Source: Desulfarculaceae bacterium (GTDB lineage: Bacteria; Desulfobacterota; Desulfarculia; Desulfarculales; Desulfarculaceae). From it: DNA of 64,000 nt. Where the stretch lies: positions 1 through 64,000 of the forward strand of contig JAIPEN010000005.1 of the NCBI GenBank assembly GCA_021737145.1, written 5' to 3'. Below the pieces are notes generated by a model, which saw only the letters and a program-made list of their open reading frames with translations, had not been told where the DNA came from and searched no databases. Positions 17,424 through 25,746 of the stretch are shown in pieces. Every line of letters begins with the position of its first letter. The stretch's first letter is position 1. Both the position numbers and the translations under genes were made by a program.

Positions 17424-18758
17424 ATGACCAACCTCAGCAACGCGACCCACGGTTACCATCCCGTGACCCTGAAAAACCTGGCCGACACCCCTCAATGGTC
17501 CCGGCTCAGCCCGGAACAGCGCCAGGGCATCCGCACCGTGGCCCAGGTGTATCCCTTTCGCACCAACCGCTACCTCATGGACGAACTCATCGACTGGGAC
17601 GCGGTGCCCGACGATCCCATCTTCCGCCTGACCTTCCCCCAGCCGGAGATGCTCTCCCCCCGGGAGCTCTCGCGCCTGGCCGGGGCCATGGCCCAGGACG
17701 ACAAGCGGGCCCTGAAGCGGGAGGTGGAGGAGATCCGGCGCAGCCTTAATCCTCATCCTGCCGGCCAGCTGACCCACAACCAGGCCATGCTGGAAGACGA
17801 GCCGCTGCCCGGTTTGCAACACAAGTACGACCAGACCGTGCTGTTTTTTCCCAGCCAGGCCCAGACCTGCCACGCCTACTGCACCTTCTGCTTCCGCTGG
17901 GCCCAGTTCGTGGGCATGCCCGGGCTCAAGATCGCCTCCAAGGAGGTGGAGCACCTGTCCGCCTATCTCAAGGCCCATACCGAGGTCAGCGACGTGCTCA
18001 TCACCGGCGGAGACCCCATGTTCATGGGAGCCCCGGCCCTGGCCCGCTGCCTGGAGCCCCTGCTGGAGCCGGAGCTGGAGCATGTGCGCAATATCCGCAT
18101 CGGCACCAAGAGCGTGTCCTACTGGCCCATGCGCTATTTCTCCGACCCGGACGCGGACCAGGTGCTGGCCCTGTTCGAGCAGGTGGTGGCCGCGGGCAAG
18201 CATTTGGCCCTCATGGCCCACTTCGACCACCCCCGCGAACTGGAGGCCCCGGCCGCCCGCGAGGCCATCAGGCGCATACGCTCCACCGGCGCGGTGGTGC
18301 GGGTGCAGGCTCCCCTGCTGAGGCACATCAACGACGACGCCCGTCTCTGGGCCCGCCTGTGGCGCGGCGCGGTGGAACAGGGCGCGGTGCCTTACTACAT
18401 GTTCGTGGCCCGCGACACCGGGGCCCAGGAGTACTTCCAGGTGACCCTGCACCGGGCCTGGCGCCTTTTCCGGCAGGCCATGGAGAGCGTCTCCGGCCTA
18501 GCCCGCACGGTGCGCGGCCCTTCCATGAGCGCCCACCCGGGCAAGGTGCGCCTGCTGGGCCTGAGCAAGCTGGGCGGCAGGCGGGTGTTCGTGCTGGATT
18601 ATCTGCAGGCCCGCTCGGCCGAGCTGGTGGGACGGCCCTTTTTCGCCCGCTTCGATCCCGAGGCGGTCTGGTTTGACGAGCTGAAGCCCGCCTCACCCGA
18701 CGACGAACCCTTTTTCCCGGACCTGGACGACGGCCTCAAGCTGGCCGCGGGCAGCTAA
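17424..18758 (+). CDS. KamA-family radical SAM protein (lysine 2,3-aminomutase-like)
   Basis: A 444-residue radical SAM protein. The cluster motif C-x3-C-x2-C is at Cys149, Cys153 and Cys156 (CHAYCTFCFRW), as in lysine 2,3-aminomutase and EpmB. ITGGDPM and a C-terminal GPSMSAHPGKVRL segment, whose Lys may hold PLP, follow. It is longer than EpmB (about 340 residues) and lacks the PGGGGK loop of classic KamA, so it belongs to a separate branch. It might make beta-lysine, for instance as an osmolyte, or modify EF-P; neither is proven. Start ATG 17424 is used; no clear ribosome site is seen and upstream in-frame sequence is unconserved in character. Confidence 0.75.
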   Translation: MTNLSNATHGYHPVTLKNLADTPQWSRLSPEQRQGIRTVAQVYPFRTNRYLMDELIDWDAVPDDPIFRLTFPQPEMLSPRELSRLAGAMAQDDKRALKREVEEIRRSLNPHPAGQLTHNQAMLEDEPLPGLQHKYDQTVLFFPSQAQTCHAYCTFCFRWAQFVGMPGLKIASKEVEHLSAYLKAHTEVSDVLITGGDPMFMGAPALARCLEPLLEPELEHVRNIRIGTKSVSYWPMRYFSDPDADQVLALFEQVVAAGKHLALMAHFDHPRELEAPAAREAIRRIRSTGAVVRVQAPLLRHINDDARLWARLWRGAVEQGAVPYYMFVARDTGAQEYFQVTLHRAWRLFRQAMESVSGLARTVRGPSMSAHPGKVRLLGLSKLGGRRVFVLDYLQARSAELVGRPFFARFDPEAVWFDELKPASPDDEPFFPDLDDGLKLAAGS

Positions 18759-18817
18759 GGCAAACAATAAGTGTATAAGTGGCCGATCATGCCGCCGAAA
18801 ACAGGCGGACCCCGAAA

Positions 18818-18846
18818 TTGACTTGACCCGCATCTCCGGGTATTAT
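18818..18846 (+). promoter_or_regulatory. Promoter of the korDABC-hdr operon
   Basis: TTGACT and TATTAT are separated by 17 bases, a near-consensus vegetative promoter. The predicted transcript start near 18853 leaves a GC-rich leader of about 175 bases before korD. Confidence 0.7.
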
Positions 18847-19028
18847 GGTGGAATTTGGGCCACGGGACCCTGGCTGCTGCAATGGGCCCACTAGAGGCGC
18901 GCCGGGGTTCGCCCCCACGGCGATGCGGCCTCGGGGCTGACGGCATCGGACGAGGTCAGAACCACACCCGAAAAACAGAGCTTGATCATTTTCACCAACG
19001 GCCTCTCATGGGGGCCGGGAGCCGGCTA

Positions 19029-19289
19029 ATGAAGTTTTGGCGCGAACCGCTGGACGTGGGCGACATCAAGGTGACCAAGGGCAAGGTGACCGTGGTGGAA
19101 GAGCGCTGCAAGGGCTGCGAGTTTTGCATCTCCTACTGTTCCCGCGGCGTGCTGGCCATGAGCCAGACCTTCAACCGCAAGGGATACCACTTCCCCGAGG
19201 TGGTGGCTCCCAAGCTCTGTGTGAACTGTCATTTCTGCGAGGTGATCTGCCCCGAGTTCGCCATTTTTTCGCAAGAAGAAGACCAGTAG
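19029..19289 (+). CDS. korD: 2-oxoacid:ferredoxin oxidoreductase, delta (ferredoxin) subunit
   Basis: An 86-residue protein with two 4Fe-4S motifs: Cys27, 30, 33, 37 and Cys64, 67, 70, 74. It passes electrons from the thiamine centre of the oxidoreductase to ferredoxin. It heads a set of four subunit genes in the order delta, alpha, beta, gamma, which is the 2-oxoglutarate/2-oxoisovalerate ferredoxin oxidoreductase layout. ATG 19029 is chosen because the conserved MKFWREPLDV begins there; the longer in-frame extension is low-complexity. Confidence 0.88.
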   Translation: MKFWREPLDVGDIKVTKGKVTVVEERCKGCEFCISYCSRGVLAMSQTFNRKGYHFPEVVAPKLCVNCHFCEVICPEFAIFSQEEDQ

Positions 19290-19304
19290 GCCCAGGAGAG
19301 CAAC

Positions 19305-20465
19305 ATGGCGGGCAAGGCGGTATTAACCGGTACCCACTTCATGAACGGCGACGAGGCCTGCTGCGAGGGCGCCCTGGCCGCGGGCTGCCGCTTTTTCGCG
19401 GGCTACCCCATCACCCCGGCCACCGAGGTGGCCGAGCGCATGAGCCGCCGCCTGCCCCAGGTGGGCGGGGTCTTCGTGCAGATGGAGGACGAGATCGCCT
19501 CCATGGCCGCCATCCTGGGCGGCTCCTGGGGGGGCGCCAAGTCCATGACCAGCACCTCGGGCCCGGGCTACTCCCTGATGCTGGAGAACATCGGCCTGGG
19601 CCTGTGCACCGAGACCCCCTGCGTGGTCTGCAACGTGCAGCGGGCGGGGCCCAGCACCGGCCTGCCCACCCTGGTGGGCCAGGGCGACATGATGCAGGCC
19701 CGCTGGGGCTCCCACGGGGTGTACGAGGTGATCGCGGTGGCCCCGGCCTCGCCCCAGGAGATGTTCGACTTCACCATCAAGGCCTTCAACCTCTCCGAGG
19801 AGTTCCGCCTGCCGGTGACCATCCTGGCCGACGAGGTGGTGGGCCACATGAACGAGCGGGTGGTGGTTCCCCCGGCCGACCAGATCGTGGTCAAGGACCG
19901 GCTAAAGCCCACCGTGCCCAAGGAGAGCTACCTGCCCTACCAGCCCGGCCCCTACGGGGTGGCGCCCATGGCCAACGCGGGCGACGGCTACTACATGCAC
20001 GTAACCGGCCTGACCCACGATGAGCGGGGCTATCCGGGCATGGACGCGGCCACCCAGGTGGAGATGACCACCCGCCTGAGGGACAAGATCCAAAACAACC
20101 TGGAGCGCATCCTGGACTACGACACGGTGATGCTCGACGACGCCGAGGTGGCGGTGGTGGCCTACGGCATCAGCGCCCGCTCGGCCCGGGGGGCGGTCTT
20201 GGCCGCGCGGGAGCGGGGCCTCAAGGTGGGCCTGATCAAGCTCAACGTGGTCTGGCCCTTCCCCGAGCAGTTCTTCCGCGAACTGGCTCCCAAGGTCAAG
20301 GCCATGATCATGCCCGAGATCAACCTGGGACAGATGGTGCTGGAGCTGGAGCGGGTGGTCGGCGGCCGTTGCCCGGTGGAGCTGGTGGCCCACCCCGGCG
20401 GAGCCATCATCACCCCGGACCGGATCATCAAGGCGGTTCAGGCCGCGCTGGAGGAAAAGCCGTGA
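19305..20465 (+). CDS. korA: 2-oxoacid:ferredoxin oxidoreductase, alpha subunit
   Basis: A 386-residue subunit carrying the pyrimidine-binding and transketolase C-terminal domains. FAGYPITPATEVAERMS and MEDEIASMAAILGGSWGGAKSMTSTSGPG are diagnostic of the 2-oxoacid:acceptor oxidoreductase alpha chain. The enzyme oxidatively decarboxylates a 2-oxoacid to acyl-CoA and reduced ferredoxin, or runs in reverse for CO2 fixation. GAGAG precedes the ATG. The stop overlaps the korB start. Which 2-oxoacid is used cannot be told by eye. Confidence 0.92.
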   Translation: MAGKAVLTGTHFMNGDEACCEGALAAGCRFFAGYPITPATEVAERMSRRLPQVGGVFVQMEDEIASMAAILGGSWGGAKSMTSTSGPGYSLMLENIGLGLCTETPCVVCNVQRAGPSTGLPTLVGQGDMMQARWGSHGVYEVIAVAPASPQEMFDFTIKAFNLSEEFRLPVTILADEVVGHMNERVVVPPADQIVVKDRLKPTVPKESYLPYQPGPYGVAPMANAGDGYYMHVTGLTHDERGYPGMDAATQVEMTTRLRDKIQNNLERILDYDTVMLDDAEVAVVAYGISARSARGAVLAARERGLKVGLIKLNVVWPFPEQFFRELAPKVKAMIMPEINLGQMVLELERVVGGRCPVELVAHPGGAIITPDRIIKAVQAALEEKP

Positions 20466-21361
20466 GCGCCCAAGCCCAAGCCGCGCCCCAGGCGGCGCAT
20501 CCCCAGGACGAGCTGCTGCGCACCGACCGCATCCCGCACATCTGGTGTTCCGGCTGCGGCATCGGCATCGCCTTCGGCTCGCTCATGGCGGCCATCGCCA
20601 AGTGCGACACCCCCCGCGACGACATCAGCGTGGTCTCGGGCATCGGCTGCACCGGCCGCCTGGCCGGCTACATCCATCTGGACAGCTTCCACACCACCCA
20701 CGGCCGGGCCATCCCCTTTGCCACCGGCCTGCACCTTACCCGTCCCCAGAACAAGGTGATCGTGGCCTCGGGCGACGGCGATCTTTTGGCCATCGGCGGC
20801 AACCACTTCATCCACGCCGCCCGGCGCAACGTGGACCTAACGGTCATCTGCGTAAACAACTTCAACTACGGCATGACCGGCGGGCAGCTGGCCCCCTCCA
20901 CCCCCTTCGGGGCCAAGACCACCACCACCCCCATGGGCAGCCCGGACGAGCCCTTCAACTTCTGCGCCCTGGCCGCGGCCTGTGGCGCCACCTACGTGGC
21001 CCGCTGGACCGCCCTGCACATCCGGCGGCTCACCACGGCCATCAGCGAGGCCATGAACAAAAAGGGCTTCTCCTTCGTGGAGGTGATCGCGCCCTGCCCC
21101 ACCGCCTTTGGCCGCCGCAACAAGATCCGGCGCTCCCTGGACCTGCTCCGGTTCTATTACGAGCGCTCGGTGGTCAAAAACCACCTGGCCCCCGGCGAGG
21201 CCACCATAGATTTCGACAACAAGCTGGTGGTGGGCAAGTTCGTGGACATAGAGCGGCCCACCTATCTGGATCAGTACGACATGGTCAACCGTGGCGAGCT
21301 GGAGGCCTGGCCGGCCACCGGCGTGGACGCCTCGGCGGCCGGACAGCGCAAGGCGGGATGA
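20462..21361 (+). CDS. korB: 2-oxoacid:ferredoxin oxidoreductase, beta (TPP-binding) subunit
   Basis: A 299-residue thiamine-diphosphate-binding subunit. WCSGCGIGIA near the N terminus and the TPP/magnesium motif GDGDLLAIGGNHF with NNFNYGMTGGQ are intact. The start is taken as GTG 20462, overlapping the korA stop (GTGA), since upstream in-frame sequence belongs to a shadow of korA. The stop overlaps the korC ATG. It works with korD, korA and korC. Confidence 0.92.
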   Translation: MSAQAQAAPQAAHPQDELLRTDRIPHIWCSGCGIGIAFGSLMAAIAKCDTPRDDISVVSGIGCTGRLAGYIHLDSFHTTHGRAIPFATGLHLTRPQNKVIVASGDGDLLAIGGNHFIHAARRNVDLTVICVNNFNYGMTGGQLAPSTPFGAKTTTTPMGSPDEPFNFCALAAACGATYVARWTALHIRRLTTAISEAMNKKGFSFVEVIAPCPTAFGRRNKIRRSLDLLRFYYERSVVKNHLAPGEATIDFDNKLVVGKFVDIERPTYLDQYDMVNRGELEAWPATGVDASAAGQRKAG

Positions 21362-21963
21362 GCGGCATGGAAACCAGCAAGCAGCGCGAGGTGGTCATCA
21401 CCGGCTTCGGCGGACAGGGCATCATCCTCACCGGCAACATCCTGGGCAAGGCGGCCACCATCGGCGACGGCAGGCACGCCACCATGACCCAGTCCTACGG
21501 GCCCGAGGCCCGGGGCGGCTCCTGCTCCACCCAGGTAATCGTGTCCGACGGGGAGATCGCCTTCCCCTACGCCGAGCATCCCCAGCTTTTGGTGTGCATG
21601 AGCCAGGAGGGCTACGAGAAGAACCAGGAAGCCCTGGTGCCCGGCGGCACCATCGTCTGGGACACCGACCTGGTGGAGACCGGCGAGCTGAACCCCGATT
21701 GGCGGGCCTACCACGTGCCGGCCACCCGCCTGGCCGAAGAGCTGGGCAACAAGATGATGGCCAACATCGTGATGCTGGGATTCGTCTCGGCGGTTAGCGA
21801 TGTGGTGGGGGTGGATTCGCTCAAGGAGGCCATGCTGAGCTCGGTGCCGCCCCACACCAAGGCCAACAACGACGCCGCCTTCGAGCGCGGCCGGGAGTAC
21901 GGCCAGGCCATCCTCAAGAGCCGGGCCAAACGGGAGTCCTCCGGGGAGCCGTCCGGCTCGTGA
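21358..21963 (+). CDS. korC: 2-oxoacid:ferredoxin oxidoreductase, gamma subunit
   Basis: A 201-residue subunit with GFGGQGIILTGNILGKAA and SYGPEARGGSCSTQVIVSD, the signature of the pyruvate/2-oxoacid oxidoreductase gamma domain that binds CoA. It overlaps korB by ATGA and the next gene by four bases (GTGA). The continuous overlap with the downstream GltD-HdrA fusion indicates that the oxidoreductase and the Hdr-like proteins are made together. Confidence 0.9.
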   Translation: MSGMETSKQREVVITGFGGQGIILTGNILGKAATIGDGRHATMTQSYGPEARGGSCSTQVIVSDGEIAFPYAEHPQLLVCMSQEGYEKNQEALVPGGTIVWDTDLVETGELNPDWRAYHVPATRLAEELGNKMMANIVMLGFVSAVSDVVGVDSLKEAMLSSVPPHTKANNDAAFERGREYGQAILKSRAKRESSGEPSGS

Positions 21964-24900
21964 ACCAAAATGGCAGCAAAGACCCCGCCCCGGGCGTGCT
22001 GGTGGTGGGTTCGGGCTACGGCGCGCTCAAGGCGGCCGAAGACCTGTCCCACGCGGGCATCCCGGTTATCTGGGCCACCCGCTCCTCCCAGTTTTTGGAT
22101 CTGCCCGAAGGGGTGGAGCCTTTTGAGGACTGGCCCGGGGACCTGAACTTCCAGTTCCGGCCCCTGTATCTGCGCGTGACCCGCCATCCCCTGGTCACCC
22201 CCCTGACCCAGACCCGGCTGGAGAGCCTGTCCCTGGAGGACGGCTCCTGCGCGGCCCATCTGCGCCAGGACCCGGTGTACGTGGACTACGACCTGTGCAC
22301 CGGCTGCTCCCGCTGCATGGAGCTGTGCCCCCTGAACCACGGCGAGCACCCTCCCCTGCAGCGCAGCCCGGCCTTTTGCCCCTCGCGGGCCCTTTTGCTG
22401 GACAAGCGGCCGGTGAGCCCCTGCCGCCAGGCCTGTCCCCTGGGGGTGAACGCCCAGGCCTATCTGGCCCTCACCGCGGCCGGCAGCTATGACAAGGCCC
22501 TGGCCGTGGTGCGGCGCGACAACCCCCTGCCCGGGGTGTGCGGCTACATCTGCTCCCACCCCTGCGAGTCCGCCTGCCGCCGGGGCGAGCTGGACGAGCC
22601 CCTGGCCATCCGGGACATCAAACGCTTTTTGTTCGACCACGAGGCCGAGCTGGGCCCCGCGGCCCTGCCCGAGCCCGAGATGGGGCCACGCGGCCAAAAG
22701 GTGGCCGTGGTGGGCTCGGGCCCGGCCGGATTGAGCGCGGCCCACTTCCTCAACCAGCAGGGCTTCGCGGTGACCATTCTGGAGGCCGCCGCTCAGGCCG
22801 GAGGCATGCTGCGGCGGGGCATCAACGCCTTCCGCCTGCCCCGCCCGGTGCTGGAGGCGGAGGTGGAGGCCCTGGAACAGAGCGGGGTCGAGATCATCAC
22901 CGGCACCAAGGTGGAGTCCGCGCGGCATCTGCTGGACCAGGGATTCGACGCGGTGCTGTTGACCGTGGGCACCCAGCGGGACCTGCGCCTCAACCTGCCC
23001 GGCGAGGAGCTGGACGGGGTGCTGCACTGCCTGGACTTCCTGAGCGCGGTGAACCTGGGCGAAGGCGGTTCGGTGGGCCAACGCACCGTGGTCATCGGCG
23101 GGGGCAACTCGGCCATGGACGCGGCCCGCACCGCGGTGCGCCTGGGGGCCCGCCAGGTCACGGTGGTGGCCATCGAGACCGAATACGAGCTGCCCGCCTC
23201 GCCCCGCGAGGTGGCCGAGGCCGCCGAAGAGGGCGTGGCCTTCCAATTGGGCTACGCCCCGGTGGGGCTGAGCGGAGAAGGGGCCATCGCCGAGGTGTCC
23301 CTGCGCCGGGCCCATTGGGAACGCCCCGAGGACGGCCCCCCGCGCATCGAGTTCGACAGCGAGGACATCGAGAGCATCGAGGCGGACACGGTGATCGTGG
23401 CCATCAGCCAGAGCACCGACCTGCCCGGCAGCCCCCTGGGCGACGAGGTGAAGCTGGGCGGAGGCGGCCGGCTGGCGGTGAACGAGGATTTGGCCACCTC
23501 CCTGGACGGGGTCTTCGCGGCCGGCGACGCGGTTAGCGGGCCCTCCACCGTGGTGCAGGCCATGGCCGCGGGCCGCAGGGCCGCCGCGCGCGTGCACGGC
23601 TATCTCACCGGCGAAGCCTCGCCCTGGCGGGAGCTGGACCAGGACCCCCACGGGGTGGGCGAGCATCTGCCCATCTCCGAGGACCTTTTGCGCGAGCCCC
23701 GCCAGCGCATGGCCCAGCGCCAGCCCAAGGTGCGCCGCCGCGACTTCGAGGCCGTGGACCTGGGCCTGACCGTTTCCCAGGCCCAGGCCGAGGCTGAGCG
23801 CTGTTTGCAGTGCGCCTCCTGCTGCGAGTGCCTGGAGTGCGAGGCCGCCTGCGAGCAGGTGGGAGCCATAGACCACTCCCGCCAGGGACGCGCCCTTCAG
23901 GTGCGGGCCCCGGCCGTGGTGTGGGCCGAGGCCGGCGCCCCGCCCTGGCAGGGCCAGGCCGCGCCGGAGCGGGTCTTCCCCATCGACCCGGAAAGCTATT
24001 CCGCCGACCTCATGGACGTGCTCATGATGGGCAGCGCGGCCGCCGGGCTGGCCATGGCTCCGGCCGCCGGGCTCCGGGTGCCCGCGGTGCCCGCGGAGGC
24101 CCCGCCCCGCCCCCGTCCGGCCACCGGGCGCATCGGCTTTTTCCTGTGCGCCTGCAATGGCTCCATGGCCCCGGCCCCGGCCCTGGAGCGCATCCTGGAC
24201 CTGGCCCGGCCGGTGCCCGGCGTGGCCCACGTGGACAGCGTGTTCTCGGTGTGCCATCCCCAAGGCGCCGACCAGATCGCCGAGGCGGTGGACCGGCACC
24301 AGCTCTCCCAGATCATTCTGGCCTCCTGCGTGTGCTGTCCCCTGAACTTCCAGTGCATAAGCTGCAACGACCAGCGCACCCGGGCCCGGATGCATCTGTT
24401 CGAGCGCCTGGGCCTGGACCGGGGCATGGTGGAGACGGTGAACCTGCGCGACCATCTGCACGCCGGCCAGTTCAGCCAGGAGCAGATCGTGCAGCGCGCC
24501 CGGGCCATGCTGCGCCCCGCCTTCATCCGAATGCGCCATCCGGGGGCCCTGCGCATGGGCGACACGGAGATCAAAAAGCGGGTGCTGGTGTTGGGCGGCT
24601 CCCAGGTGGGCATAAGCGCGGCGCGCAACCTGGCCCTGCAGGGCCTGAGCGTGCGCCTGGTGCACCGGGCCTGGCCCAGCGGCCAGGAGCTGCCCGATAG
24701 CATCGCGGCCCGTCCCCTGGACGACAGCCTGGAGGACAACATCACCGCCGTGGAGGCGGCCGAGATAGAGGCCATCCGGGGGGTGCTGGGCGACTTCAAG
24801 GTCAAGGCCAAGCTGGACGGGCGCTGGCGCACCTGGAGCGCGGACGTGGTCTGCCTGACCGACGAGAACCTCATCGGCCTGTCCCTGTACGCCGGCCAGA

Positions 24901-25319
24901 CCGGGCTCAAAAAGTTCTATCGCTACGATTTCTCTTTTTTCAACACGCCGCACAGCGGGGTCTACCGCATCATGCCGGTCACCCTGGAGCGGGTGGACCC
25001 CTGGCAGGCCGGGGCGGCCCTGGCCGGCGAGGTGGCCACCACCGCGGCCAAGGCCTATCTGCTGGACCACCAGCTCAGCCCGGTGGTGGACCCGGCCCGT
25101 TGCCGGGGCTGCGGCCGCTGCGCCGAGATCTGCCCCTTCGAGGCCATCACCCTGAAGCAAAACCCGGACGGCAGCTTCACCTCCCAGGTCTTCCGCCACA
25201 ACTGCGTGGGCTGCGGAGGCTGCGTGGGGCGCTGCCCGGTGTCGGCCCTGGACATCCCCTACTTCTCCAACCAACTCCTGGAGCAGATGGTGGCCGGTGT
25301 CATGGGAAGCGAGGTCTGA
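21960..25319 (+). CDS. HdrA-like / GltD(NfnB)-like flavoprotein-ferredoxin fusion
   Basis: A 1119-residue cytosolic flavin/iron-sulfur protein. Order: HdrA-like N-terminal Rossmann segment (about 13-30); 4Fe-4S motif CTGCSRCMELC (113-123); a GltD/NfnB-type unit from about 153 with Fe-S cysteines, FAD motif [14 protein letters not shown] (250) and NAD(P) motif VIGGGNSAMDAA (377) closing at FAAGDAVSGPST (520); Cys-rich CLQCASCCECLECEAAC (615-631); a second HdrA-like part with ACNG (731), CVCC (790s) and another Rossmann motif (875); and two C-terminal ferredoxin motifs (about 1048 and 1082). It likely links NAD(P)H with Hdr and ferredoxin partners. It starts at a GTG overlapping korC. It lacks the DC-U/C motif found in the two other HdrA proteins here. 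Confidence 0.8.
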   Translation: MNQNGSKDPAPGVLVVGSGYGALKAAEDLSHAGIPVIWATRSSQFLDLPEGVEPFEDWPGDLNFQFRPLYLRVTRHPLVTPLTQTRLESLSLEDGSCAAHLRQDPVYVDYDLCTGCSRCMELCPLNHGEHPPLQRSPAFCPSRALLLDKRPVSPCRQACPLGVNAQAYLALTAAGSYDKALAVVRRDNPLPGVCGYICSHPCESACRRGELDEPLAIRDIKRFLFDHEAELGPAALPEPEMGPRGQKVAVVGSGPAGLSAAHFLNQQGFAVTILEAAAQAGGMLRRGINAFRLPRPVLEAEVEALEQSGVEIITGTKVESARHLLDQGFDAVLLTVGTQRDLRLNLPGEELDGVLHCLDFLSAVNLGEGGSVGQRTVVIGGGNSAMDAARTAVRLGARQVTVVAIETEYELPASPREVAEAAEEGVAFQLGYAPVGLSGEGAIAEVSLRRAHWERPEDGPPRIEFDSEDIESIEADTVIVAISQSTDLPGSPLGDEVKLGGGGRLAVNEDLATSLDGVFAAGDAVSGPSTVVQAMAAGRRAAARVHGYLTGEASPWRELDQDPHGVGEHLPISEDLLREPRQRMAQRQPKVRRRDFEAVDLGLTVSQAQAEAERCLQCASCCECLECEAACEQVGAIDHSRQGRALQVRAPAVVWAEAGAPPWQGQAAPERVFPIDPESYSADLMDVLMMGSAAAGLAMAPAAGLRVPAVPAEAPPRPRPATGRIGFFLCACNGSMAPAPALERILDLARPVPGVAHVDSVFSVCHPQGADQIAEAVDRHQLSQIILASCVCCPLNFQCISCNDQRTRARMHLFERLGLDRGMVETVNLRDHLHAGQFSQEQIVQRARAMLRPAFIRMRHPGALRMGDTEIKKRVLVLGGSQVGISAARNLALQGLSVRLVHRAWPSGQELPDSIAARPLDDSLEDNITAVEAAEIEAIRGVLGDFKVKAKLDGRWRTWSADVVCLTDENLIGLSLYAGQTGLKKFYRYDFSFFNTPHSGVYRIMPVTLERVDPWQAGAALAGEVATTAAKAYLLDHQLSPVVDPARCRGCGRCAEICPFEAITLKQNPDGSFTSQVFRHNCVGCGGCVGRCPVSALDIPYFSNQLLEQMVAGVMGSEV

Positions 25320-25320
25320 G

Positions 25321-25746
25321 ATGGCGCGGGTGAACATCCTGGGCATCGCCTGCAACTGGAGCCCCTGGTGCTGCTACAACGCGGCGGGCCAGGCCGGGCT
25401 GGAGCTGCCCTCCAACTTCAAGATCATGCGGGTGATGTGCATCGGCCGCATCAACCAGGCCCTTATCTTGCGGGCCTTTGAGCACGGAGCCGACGGGGTG
25501 ATCCTCTTGGAATGCGAGGACTCCGACTGCCGCTACGGCCCCGGCCCCGAGTTGGGCCACTCCAACGTGGCCCGGGTGCGCCGTCTGCTGCACTACCTGG
25601 GCATCGGCCAGAAGCGGCTCAAGGAGATGACCTTCCAGGCCGACCAAAAGCAGGAGCTGGTGGACGCGTTGTGGGAGTTCGCGGGCCGCATCGAAAAAAT
25701 GGGCCCCAACCCCGGCAAGCCCGGACGGGAGCGCAAGGCATCGTGA
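25321..25746 (+). CDS. MvhD/FlpD-type hydrogenase iron-sulfur subunit (cysteine form)
   Basis: A 141-residue [2Fe-2S] protein of the MvhD family, which passes electrons to HdrA. The conserved cysteines are Cys11, Cys17/18, Cys40, Cys65 and Cys70 (CNW...CCYNAAG, MCIGR, ECEDSDC). Here the second cysteine site is a normal Cys codon, unlike the paralogue at 37186. It starts one base after the stop of the fusion gene and overlaps the HdrCB start (GTGA). Confidence 0.88.
   Translation: MARVNILGIACNWSPWCCYNAAGQAGLELPSNFKIMRVMCIGRINQALILRAFEHGADGVILLECEDSDCRYGPGPELGHSNVARVRRLLHYLGIGQKRLKEMTFQADQKQELVDALWEFAGRIEKMGPNPGKPGRERKAS

Noticed and set aside
21708-25355. A 1215-codon open frame on the minus strand
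   Set aside because: It lies fully antisense to korC and the GltD-HdrA fusion. High GC codon use keeps the antisense frame open; the translation is His/Gly/Gln-rich with no recognisable motif.
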